Source: a virus. From it: DNA of 42,282 bases. Position 1 is the stretch's first letter. Every line of letters starts with the position of its first letter. The stretch covers positions 1 to 42,282 of the IMG/VR virus record IMGVR_UViG_3300042310_000928. One strand, written 5' to 3'. The translations under genes and the position numbers were made by a program. The notes beneath the pieces were generated by a model. That model made no database searches. It was not told the DNA's origin and saw only the letters and a program-made list of their open reading frames with translations. Shown here in pieces: positions 8,021 through 16,300 of this stretch.

Positions 8021-8811
8021 TAGTACACCAGATTAAATTGATTATAATATTCAGTCAAATATGGCCCAAGTATCTCATCAGGAGGAGTGCTTGTCTTCTT
8101 TAAGATTGTTCTAATTAAATGTAAATTTTCTAATCCCCAAGCAGCATCCTTTTCTTCAGCACAAAAATTATGAATGTTTTCATAAAGATGACCCAAATAA
8201 TGAGGCAAACCTAAAAAGTCATAAATTTGTTTCAACACAATGTCAGGCTTGTTTATCAAGTTTTCATACTCAACAATATGCAAATTATCTCTATAATTTT
8301 TCAGTCCAAACTTCATGCTTTCATATGGAGATATAATGTATTCTTCCCATAAGCACTTGGCACGATTGCCAATGTTAATTGGTATTTTTTTTGATTTCAA
8401 ATGATTGTCAATAAAATTATCAGATTGTTTGTTTTTTTCAATTAATTTAATATAAGAAGCAATTATTTCTGAAACTGGACGAACAGTACAAATTATTTTA
8501 GGTTCATCTGTTACAAATTTTTTCAAAGGAACCAAGTTTCGTGGATGACCACGATGTTTATCTAAAATATATTTCTTGTCTATATGCTTGTAAAAGCCTT
8601 CGATAATTCCTTTGTAAACATTAGCAGAAACTACATCTTTGTCATAGGTATATTTTTGTTCCAACAAGTTAAAATTCTGATTGGCAAAACAAAGTAAATC
8701 TAAAAGAGGACTAGTTGGAGTAACATGAAAATCTGGATTTTGACCTATGATCGAACCTAAAAGTGTCGATCCAGATCTTGGAAGACCAGATAAGAAAAAT
8801 ATTGTTTTCAA
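8020..8811 (-). CDS. PAPS-dependent sulfotransferase
   Basis: 263 residues. The start is TTG 8811, giving a TTGA overlap with the upstream stop; the protein then begins MKTIFFLSGLPRSGSTLLG, with the 5'-phosphosulfate-binding loop G-L-P-R-S-G-S-T immediately, exactly as in Sulfotransfer_1/3 enzymes. ICTVRPVSEIIASYIKLIE (about 108-126) matches the 3'-phosphate-binding R-x(n)-S segment. The C-terminal half (VEYENLINKPDIVLKQIYDF, then LGLPH) is the usual 'YEdL..dp...l..i..Flgl' signature. It would transfer sulfate from PAPS to a hydroxyl or amine. Set between glycosyltransferases in one operon, it most plausibly sulfates the glycan those enzymes build. Confidence 0.85.
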   Translation of the reverse strand: MKTIFFLSGLPRSGSTLLGSIIGQNPDFHVTPTSPLLDLLCFANQNFNLLEQKYTYDKDVVSANVYKGIIEGFYKHIDKKYILDKHRGHPRNLVPLKKFVTDEPKIICTVRPVSEIIASYIKLIEKNKQSDNFIDNHLKSKKIPINIGNRAKCLWEEYIISPYESMKFGLKNYRDNLHIVEYENLINKPDIVLKQIYDFLGLPHYLGHLYENIHNFCAEEKDAAWGLENLHLIRTILKKTSTPPDEILGPYLTEYYNQFNLVY

Positions 8812-10208
8812 TTCAAATACCCTAACAAATCTTTAAGTTTTGCCATGGGTTCATCCCAATTTCTTGGTTTTGTTTGCCTTAGCAATGTTACATTTTCACC
8901 ATACCAAGGGCTTTTCTCTGCTGAGTGGCACCAAGTGTAATATGCTGAAATTGGTACAAAAACATAAACCTTCTTGCCTTGTGATGCTGCCATATGAGCA
9001 ATGCTTGTGCATGACGTAATAACAATGTCAAGATTACTGATCAATGCAAAAGTATCTTCAATTGTTTCTAGCTTATCACTATAATCAACAACATTAGGGA
9101 AATCAACAGTTTCTTCTACTCCATCATCTCTTTGTAGACTAATGAAATGAGCATCAATATGACCAATATTTGAATAAAGCTGAGAGACAGGATAGGATCG
9201 ATGTAGATCTTGTTCGTAATTCTTACTTCCCTTCCAACGAATACCGATTTTCGGCTTATCTGTGTCAATTTTCCATTTGTTCTGAAATTCTGGACAAGGT
9301 TTTAGATATGGTTCTTTCCATAAATCGGCATAGCCAAGATTCAAATAAATTGGTAATTGCATTGAATATGTCCACATGACATCAGGCATATGCAATACTT
9401 CTTCCAAATCTTGAATGACAGGATAGCCATTTTTTACAAAAAGATTAGTTATTCCTTGTCTATCATTTTTTTTATTTTTCTGTGTAGCTTCATACCAATA
9501 GGCATTAATGCCACGTTCTTTCAAATGATTCATAAATCGAATATTGATGATCTCATCGCCGATTCCTGCTTCGGCATAAACAACAAGATTTTTTACATCT
9601 GGAGAGCCTTGCCAAAATGGCAGATTCAAAGCATTATTTTTTGTGAATATTACTTCTGTATTCCAAAGTTTCATCTTGGCTCCACCCAAGAGAAATTGCC
9701 TCATCCCTTTTTGGAATTTATCTTCATATAAATAATATGTTCCTAGATTGAATTTAATCTTATCACGAATTTCTTCAGGAATATCATCGCTCAACAATGC
9801 GTTTTCAAGTATTTTTTGAGCTTCAGGTTTTCTGTTTAACAAATAAAGAGCATAAGACTTATGAAGTTCAATCTCTCCAGATGATCCTGCTCCTTCATTA
9901 AAACCGATATAAGTCATCGCCTCTTCTGGCATATTGGCACTGTTGTAAACATTTATAAGATTGTTTCTTGTTACAAATACATGTTGTGCGCTTGGAGCAA
10001 CGGTTAAAGATGCCTTACCATGCTTTATTGATTTCTTATATTCTTTTATCTTAAAATAACATTTAGATAAATTGTCATGTTGACCAAATAGTGAAGCTGA
10101 TTCGGAAAAAGCATCAAGACATTTAATTGCAAGATCTTTATATCCAATTTTTTGAAGAGCAATAATAAAAGGCTCTAGATCGCTTATGCCTTGTGGTTCT
10201 TGGCTCAT
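8808..10208 (-). CDS. TPR-repeat glycosyltransferase (GT41/GT9-like)
   Basis: 466 residues. The first 190 or so are helical with TPR-like spacing (LSKCYFKIKEYKKSIKHGKA; MPEEAMTYIGFNEGAG; FNLGTYYLYEDKFQKGMRQF). The C-terminal part is a GT-B domain: LVVYAEAGIGDEIINIRFMN, IGIRWKGSKNYEQDLHRSYP, FISLQRDDG and the donor-side motif VITSCTSIAHMAASQGKKVY, close to the heptosyltransferase/OGT 'D..ia.. ..T..aHla.alG.pv' signature. Bacterial TPR-GT proteins of this type often modify proteins (O- or N-linked) as well as glycans, so a virion protein acceptor is possible. ATG 10208 overlaps the upstream stop (ATGA). Confidence 0.75.
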   Translation of the reverse strand: MSQEPQGISDLEPFIIALQKIGYKDLAIKCLDAFSESASLFGQHDNLSKCYFKIKEYKKSIKHGKASLTVAPSAQHVFVTRNNLINVYNSANMPEEAMTYIGFNEGAGSSGEIELHKSYALYLLNRKPEAQKILENALLSDDIPEEIRDKIKFNLGTYYLYEDKFQKGMRQFLLGGAKMKLWNTEVIFTKNNALNLPFWQGSPDVKNLVVYAEAGIGDEIINIRFMNHLKERGINAYWYEATQKNKKNDRQGITNLFVKNGYPVIQDLEEVLHMPDVMWTYSMQLPIYLNLGYADLWKEPYLKPCPEFQNKWKIDTDKPKIGIRWKGSKNYEQDLHRSYPVSQLYSNIGHIDAHFISLQRDDGVEETVDFPNVVDYSDKLETIEDTFALISNLDIVITSCTSIAHMAASQGKKVYVFVPISAYYTWCHSAEKSPWYGENVTLLRQTKPRNWDEPMAKLKDLLGYLN

Positions 10209-10510
10209 AGGTTCCTGATGTATTGTTCGACTTTGTAGAAGTCCCCTACAATTCTACTGATACGGGAATCTTTATCTTTTTCCACTAACTCTTTGGATGG
10301 AACATTTTCACCCATATCTTGAATGAACTTCTCTATTCCAACTAAGTAAGACCATAGCCAATATTTTCTATTTCTAAGCCTTTTTTCAACATCTTTGACA
10401 TATGTCTTCCAAGGAATTTTCCATTTTTTGAAAACAACTACATACCTCTCCATCATCATACGATTCTGCTCATCGTAAAATTCAAGTTCAAAATCAGGAG
10501 AATCCAACAT
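10205..10510 (-). CDS. Hypothetical protein, 101 residues
   Basis: A small, charged, aromatic-rich protein (MLDSPDFELEFYDEQNRMMM... KKWKIPWKTYVKDVEKRLRN) coupled on both sides: its ATG overlaps the stop of the UvsW-like gene (TAATG) and its stop overlaps the next ATG. The sequence is largely helical, with a Trp/Tyr-rich centre. I do not recognise a family. Position directly after uvsW suggests a possible recombination or replication accessory role, but the downstream genes are glycan enzymes, so context does not decide. Confidence 0.6.
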   Translation of the reverse strand: MLDSPDFELEFYDEQNRMMMERYVVVFKKWKIPWKTYVKDVEKRLRNRKYWLWSYLVGIEKFIQDMGENVPSKELVEKDKDSRISRIVGDFYKVEQYIRNL

Positions 10511-11955
10511 TAAAAGTCTATCTCCTTGATTTCAACATTATGACCTTCTTTCTTCAAAATTTCAATTCTTTTGTTGCTGTGATCTTCCAGATAATCATTA
10601 ATTTCAAAAACAAAGTCAAAATAATTCAATCTTTCTTTGTCATCGGCTGTTCTTAATCCACGACCCATACGCTGAATAATCATGTGATCAGCCTGACCAC
10701 CAGCAGCATTAATTAAATTGTTTGGGTGAACATTGATTCCCGTATTAAAAATCTGCTGAGTTGCAATCGCAATTAAATCGCCCTTAGCCTTCTGCAATTC
10801 TTTAATTACTGACTTTCTGGTAACAGCATTGTCTTTGCCTTGAACCCAAAGACTGTTGGGAAGAAGCTTGTTCAAAGCATCTCCATGAGCAATACGATCA
10901 ACTAGAATAAGAGTTCTACCTCTTAAACTCTTGGCAAGACGAGTTACAACATCATGAAAATGAAAGCTTTCGGCAATTCCACGAGTTACTGCATCAATGT
11001 AAATGTCATGTGGAATCTTAGGCTCACGAATTGGATAGAATATACACTTGCTCTTTGCCAAAATTCCACGGTCTTGCAATTCAGAAGTAGTTAGAACTCC
11101 ACCTTCTGCCGACTTAATCTTCAAGATTGGCCCGAAAAAACCACGAACATAAAATTTTTGAACTTGGTCTTTACCACCAAATTTGAAAGGAGTTGCACTT
11201 ACTGCAACACGAATATCAGCAGACTTGAGACGACGATAAACAGCTTTTGGCAAAGTACTCATCATATCATGAATTTCATCAACAATAAGAACTTTGATTT
11301 TAGGCAATACTTTTTCCATTTTGGCAACAGATTGAACTGTTGCAACTGTTATCATACTTGGATTTACACTTCCACCCCATAATGATCCAACATTAGGAAG
11401 ACCCCACTTAACAAACTCATCGTAATTTTGTTGAGCCAAACTAGCCCTATTCTGCAAAACCAATGTAGGTGTATTAGGAGCAATAGTTTTAAGGATACCG
11501 AGCATTACCAATGATTTTCCAGCAGAAGTAGGAGCATAGATAACACCTCTGCGATGTTTGACAACTTGATTAATCATTTCAACTTGGTAATCATAAAGCT
11601 CAAGAGACTTGATCTTGTCGCCAATACTGTTCGTTTCTGGAAGCCATTGATTAAGAAAAAGTTTGTCAACTTCTTGATAAGCGAATAGACTCTTAGTTCT
11701 CAAGTCTTCAACTGTATATTCTGTTTTGAAATGATTCAAGACAGCACTAACTTCAGGAAGCAAACCAGTCAAAAATTTACCTGTTTCTAATGCAAAAAAA
11801 TTGATGAAGCCGTCCCACTTTTTCATCTTGTAGGCACGGTTGTGAAAGTAATTCTTATCACGGAAACGTAATCTGTCCCACAACTCAGTTCTGATTTTCA
11901 TATCATCAGACAAGAAAAAAGAATAATCATTGTTGATTCGGAGGATGTTGGTCAT
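10510..11955 (-). CDS. uvsW: UvsW-like superfamily 2 helicase
   Basis: 481 residues. Helicase motifs run in order: LYDYQVEMINQVV (Q/motif 0), APTSAGKSLVML (Walker A), VLIVDEIHDM (Walker B, DEIH box), VAVSATPFKF (motif III), TLILVDRIAHGDAL (motif IV), and IIQRMGRGLRTADDK (motif VI arginine finger). The N-terminal 100 residues (DKNYFHNRAYKMKKWDGFIN) resemble the T4 UvsW N-terminal domain that precedes the helicase core. In T4 this enzyme unwinds R-loops and branch-migrates recombination intermediates, switching replication from origin- to recombination-dependent mode. Here it is co-directional with an exonuclease upstream and glycan enzymes downstream. ATG 11955 has AGGAG 12 nt upstream, rather far away. 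Confidence 0.88.
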   Translation of the reverse strand: MTNILRINNDYSFFLSDDMKIRTELWDRLRFRDKNYFHNRAYKMKKWDGFINFFALETGKFLTGLLPEVSAVLNHFKTEYTVEDLRTKSLFAYQEVDKLFLNQWLPETNSIGDKIKSLELYDYQVEMINQVVKHRRGVIYAPTSAGKSLVMLGILKTIAPNTPTLVLQNRASLAQQNYDEFVKWGLPNVGSLWGGSVNPSMITVATVQSVAKMEKVLPKIKVLIVDEIHDMMSTLPKAVYRRLKSADIRVAVSATPFKFGGKDQVQKFYVRGFFGPILKIKSAEGGVLTTSELQDRGILAKSKCIFYPIREPKIPHDIYIDAVTRGIAESFHFHDVVTRLAKSLRGRTLILVDRIAHGDALNKLLPNSLWVQGKDNAVTRKSVIKELQKAKGDLIAIATQQIFNTGINVHPNNLINAAGGQADHMIIQRMGRGLRTADDKERLNYFDFVFEINDYLEDHSNKRIEILKKEGHNVEIKEIDF

Positions 11956-12061
11956 CTTTTTTTAACTTCTCCTGAGATTGCACTTTTGCACGAGACTTAG
12001 TCAGACCAGATCTTGGTCCTGTAGTCTTCCTCTTTTTCACCTTTTTTCTTCCGCAACACAT
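11927..12061 (-). CDS. Possible small basic protein
   Basis: A 44-residue frame (MCCGRKKVKKRKTTGPRSGL...) starts at ATG 12061 and ends at TGA 11927-11929. It overlaps the exonuclease end by 25 nt and the UvsW-like start by 29 nt. It begins Met-Cys-Cys-Gly-Arg and is strongly basic (many Lys/Arg), like small nucleic-acid-binding peptides seen in tailed phages. It also fills the otherwise empty 81-nt gap. The ribosome site is weak. Double overlaps and small size keep confidence low. Confidence 0.33.
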   Translation of the reverse strand: MCCGRKKVKKRKTTGPRSGLTKSRAKVQSQEKLKKDDQHPPNQQ

Positions 12062-12666
12062 TCTTTATTTATCAACTTGTGTCTCAAAAGTTTAATCACA
12101 ACTAAAGCGTCTTCAAGAGCAGTATGGGCAACTTCTCCTGCGATGCCTGCTCTTTCCATGCATTTTTTCATGTCAGGAAGAGAATGATCATTTTCCAAAT
12201 CAAAATACAATATAGCAGGATCTATAGAGCGATTAAGAAAGTAAATGCTTCCCCAATCCTTGATTTTTGATTTAAGGAAAGGAATGTCGAAAGAAGATAA
12301 ATTCTTACCTGCTGGATTTATATAAATATTGCCATTTTTATCATTTTGATTATAACCATTTTTGAGAAAAAAGGCGGTAAGAGCGGTTGGCAAGTGATCT
12401 ATGGGCATGAAATAAATGTCTTGGTCTGGGCAATATTCCAGATTTTTCTTTTTAGCCATATCAATTTTTTTGAATATTTCTGAATGCATACTCAAAGCGA
12501 ATGGATTACCCTTATAGTTATCCTGCATAAATATAGCTTGGAATCGAGGAAGTTCTTCAAGTGGTTTTGGGTTTTTCAAATCATCCAAAACAACAGCAAA
12601 CTGTAATATGTCACAGTTTTCCTGAGAAAGACCTGTTGTTTCAATGTCAATGCTGGCGAATTTCAC
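12037..12666 (-). CDS. DEDDh 3'-5' exonuclease (DnaQ/RNase T-like)
   Basis: 209 residues. The exonuclease motifs are visible: ASIDIETTGL at residues 4-13 (ExoI with D and E), NLSSFDIPFLKSKI around 121-134 (ExoII with D), and HTALEDALVVIKLL around 180-193 (ExoIII with H-x4-D). This is the DEDDh arrangement of DnaQ epsilon, RNase T and oligoribonuclease. The single-domain size suggests a free-standing nuclease acting on DNA or RNA ends; it could also supply proofreading that the polymerase at 25198 seems to lack. It is the first gene of the minus-strand operon under the promoter at 12702-12730. Confidence 0.85.
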   Translation of the reverse strand: MKFASIDIETTGLSQENCDILQFAVVLDDLKNPKPLEELPRFQAIFMQDNYKGNPFALSMHSEIFKKIDMAKKKNLEYCPDQDIYFMPIDHLPTALTAFFLKNGYNQNDKNGNIYINPAGKNLSSFDIPFLKSKIKDWGSIYFLNRSIDPAILYFDLENDHSLPDMKKCMERAGIAGEVAHTALEDALVVIKLLRHKLINKECVAEEKR

Positions 12667-12701
12667 GATTTTGGCCTCATTAGAACGGTCTCCAAGTGCT
12701 T

Positions 12702-12730
12702 ATTGTACAGGAGTTTTTGAGAAAATTCAA
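12702..12730 (-). promoter_or_regulatory. Sigma70-like promoter for the exonuclease/uvsW/glycan operon
   Basis: Read on the minus strand: TTGAAT (12730-12725), a 17-nt spacer and TACAAT (12707-12702), with TG directly before the -10. It points into the exonuclease gene, whose start is about 36 nt downstream of the -10. Found by consensus matching. Confidence 0.6.
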
Positions 12731-12784
12731 GAAGAATAAGTTTTGTGGCATCAAGTGCTAAATATATAAGGAGAAAAGTCAAAT

Positions 12785-13324
12785 ATGGCTGATGATTACA
12801 CAATACTTAATCCCGGCGTTGGCGGGGATGTCATGGATGAATCACTTGTGGTTTATCCATCGTCTCCGACCAATCGTAAAAGACCCCGTGTTGTCATTAC
12901 AGGGGAAGGTATTGATGACATAGTCCCAGCGCAAGTGACTAATCCTATTGGAGATGAGTTCGGTTTAGTAACTCGGCCAATAGTTCCTAGTTATCCCGGG
13001 ACTGAAGCAAATACGTTTGGAGATGTAGCTCTTGTTTTAACATCAACCGAAACAACAGTTGTTACTTATACTGTTCCAGCAGATAAAACATTTTATTTTA
13101 TTGGGGTTAATGTTAGCGGAAACGCTAATGCGCTTTTTAAGCTTTATGTTGATGGCGATCCAGTTCTAGCTGGTCGTAGTTCAGTGGCAAATTTAACACT
13201 CAATTTAACTTACAGTTATTCTCCGATCAAAGTCCCAGAAGGAGTTACAATCGTTTTGAAAGTAACTCATGAAGCTTCTGTTGGTTGTGACTTTGAAGGA
13301 ACCATACTTGGTTATATTCTGTAA
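12785..13324 (+). CDS. Putative virion structural protein
   Basis: 179 residues with a strong ribosome site (AAGGAG about 10 nt upstream). The first 75 residues (MADDYTILNPGVGGDVMDES... VVITGEGIDDIVPAQVTNPI) are Gly/Pro-rich and extended. The remainder (TVVTYTVPADKTFYFIGVNV... PIKVPEGVTIVLKVTHEA) alternates hydrophobic and polar residues, as in a beta-sandwich. There are no catalytic motifs. Such N-terminally extended, beta-rich proteins are typical of phage decoration or fibre-associated proteins. It lies 3 nt from the converging collagen-like gene, which supports a virion role. The function is inferred. Confidence 0.5.
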   Translation: MADDYTILNPGVGGDVMDESLVVYPSSPTNRKRPRVVITGEGIDDIVPAQVTNPIGDEFGLVTRPIVPSYPGTEANTFGDVALVLTSTETTVVTYTVPADKTFYFIGVNVSGNANALFKLYVDGDPVLAGRSSVANLTLNLTYSYSPIKVPEGVTIVLKVTHEASVGCDFEGTILGYIL

Positions 13325-13327
13325 AAT

Positions 13328-16300
13328 TTAACCTTCTCTCCATCTACTCCAGAATGTATTATTCCTAACCATTTCTTCGTAGGTATGGGTTGCGAATCTC
13401 TTATGTGCAGCGCCAGCCCTTATTCCAGAAAGTCTCACTACCACTTCAATTTGATTATTGATAAGCTTATCGCTTTCCACATCAATAATAATAAGATTGT
13501 CTCTCACATAAGCTCCAACAATAACTGGCATTGATGGAACAACACTTACAGGTTTTATTGTGTTAAAGGCACAAACTTGTAACAACCGATCATCAATAAA
13601 TTTTGAAACATTTTCTGTTTTATGTCCAAGTCCACCAACCTTGAATATGACGATATCTTCAAATCTAACTTCTGGCATTTCTACACATATAAGCTCAACA
13701 TATTCAGTTCCTTGAGAAGTAACAACAGGAAGGATCGCATACTTATCACCTTGTGGACCTTCTGCGCCTTGTGCGCCTTGTGCTCCGGCTGAACCTTGCA
13801 ATCCAGAACCATTTTCGCCGGGAGGACCTTGTTCTCCTAGAGGACCCGGCTCACCTTGATCACCTTGATCGCCTTGATCGCCTTTAGGCCCTTGTGCTCC
13901 TGTTTGGCCTTGAAATCCAGCTGGTCCACCTTGATTTCCTTGTGCCCCAATTGTACCCTGATTTCCTTGATAACCTTGATAACCTTGATAACCTTGATTC
14001 CCTGTTATTCCTGTAAGTAAGCTATAAATTTCTTGATTTACTAATGCGTTTCCAGAAACAAAATTGACTGGAACTGAATAATAATCTATTGGAAATCCAG
14101 AATATCCCCCAGACTGGTAGCCAATGGGACTTCCATTTGAATTAAATATTGCTAAATTTGTTGTATTGTCGGATTCAATGTAAATGTAATTATTTACAAT
14201 AAAATCTTCGATGTAATTTCCTTCATCTATACCGTTATAATCAACTTTTTTGATGTAAATCTGAGTTACATTACTTATTGTTGCATTATTAAAGTGAATA
14301 TAACCAGCAGATGGAGCTTGATTACCATATACCGACTCATACTTATATTTTGGACCAAATAAAGATCCTTGATTTCCTTGAATGCCTTGAAATCCATCGG
14401 CAGGACCTTGAAAACCTTGATTTCCTTGGTTGCCTTGATATCCTTGTCTTCCTTGATATCCTTGTCTTCCTTGGTTACCTTGATATCCTTGGTTACCTTG
14501 ATATCCTTGGTTACCTTGATATCCTTGAAATCCATCGGCAGGGCCTTGCAATCCCTGATTGCCTTGGAATCCTGCTCCTTGATTGCCTTGATTTCCTTGT
14601 TCTCCTTGATTTCCTTGGTTTCCTTGGAATCCTTGTCTTCCTTGTGCGCCTTGTCTTCCTTGAAAACCATTAGCTGGTCCTTGGAATCCTTGGCTTCCTA
14701 CGTTGCCTTGACTGCCTTGAAATCCAAAAGGATATGCTTGATATCCCTGAGTTCCTTGGTTTCCTTGATAGCCTTGACCACCTGTTCCAGCAACACCTTG
14801 ACTCCCTATTGATCCTTGATATCCTTGATATCCTTGATATCCTTGAAATCCATCAGCAGGACCTTGTAATCCCTGATTGCCTTGTAGTCCAGTGCCTGTA
14901 ATGCCTTGCGGTCCTTGAACACCAGATTCACCAGCATCTCCTTGATATCCCAAGTTTCCTTGATATCCTTGGAATCCTTGATTTCCTTGAAACCCTTGGA
15001 ACCCTTGATTTCCTTGATAACCTTGGAATCCTTGGAATCCTTGATTTCCTTGATAGCCTTGTTCTCCCTGATGACCTTGGAATCCTTGAAAACCTTGATT
15101 TCCCTGATAACCTTGTTCTCCTTGATGACCTTGGAACCCTTGGAATCCTTGATTTCCCTGATAGCCTTGTTCTCCCTGATGACCTTGGAACCCTTGGAAT
15201 CCTTGATTTCCTTGATGGCCTTGGAATCCTTGGAATCCTTGATTTCCCTGATAACCTTGTTCTCCTTGATGACCTTGGAACCCTTGGAATCCTTGATTTC
15301 CCTGATAGCCTTGTTCTCCCTGATTTCCTTGGAACCCTTGGAATCCTTGATTTCCTTGATGGCCTTGGAATCCTTGGAATCCTTGATTTCCCTGATAGCC
15401 TTGTTCTCCCTGATGACCTTGGAACCCTTGATAGCCTTGGTTCCCTTGATAGCCTTGATTTCCTTGTAACCCTTGGAACCCTTGATAGCCTTGGCCTCCT
15501 TGGAATCCATCGGGACTACCTTGCAGCCCTTGATTTCCTTGGTAACCTTGATTTCCTTGATAACCAGCCCCTTGTTCTCCCTGATTACCTTGATTTCCCT
15601 GAAATCCTTGGAATCCTTGAAATCCTTGTTCTCCCTGATTGCCTTGATTTCCTTGGAACCCTTGATAGCCTTGGTTTCCCTGAAATCCTTGGAACCCTTG
15701 GAATCCTTGTTCTCCCTGATTGCCTTGATTTCCTTGGAACCCTTGATAGCCTTGGTTTCCCTGAAATCCTTGGAACCCTTGGAATCCTTGGTTTCCCTGA
15801 TAGCCTTGTTCTCCCTGATTTCCTTGGAACCCTTGGAATCCTTGATTTCCTTGATGACCTTGAAACCCTTGGAATCCTTGATTTCCTTGATGACCTTGGA
15901 ACCCTTGGAATCCTTGATTTCCTTGATAGCCTTGTTCTCCCTGATGACCTTGGAACCCTTGATAACCTTGGCCTCCTTGAAATCCATCGGGACTACCTTG
16001 CAGCCCTTGATTTCCTTGATTTCCCTGAAATCCTTGCAGCCCTTGATAACCTTGATAGCCTTGTAGCCCTTGATAACCTTGATGACCTTGATTTCCTTGG
16101 TAACCTTGGAATCCTTGAAACCCTTGGAATCCTTGATTTCCCTGATAGCCTTGGAATCCTTGAGATCCTTGAGCGCCAGTTATGCCTTGAGCGCCAGTAA
16201 TTCCAATAGTACCTTGGAATCCCTGAAATCCTTGATATCCCTGAAATCCTTGATATCCTTGGAACCCTTGATATCCTTGGAACCCTTGATATCCTTGGAA

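Noticed and set aside
14990-15960. Regularly spaced near-identical repeats that might suggest a CRISPR array.
   Set aside because: The period follows codons of one continuous reading frame, there are no unique spacers, and no cas genes are present.
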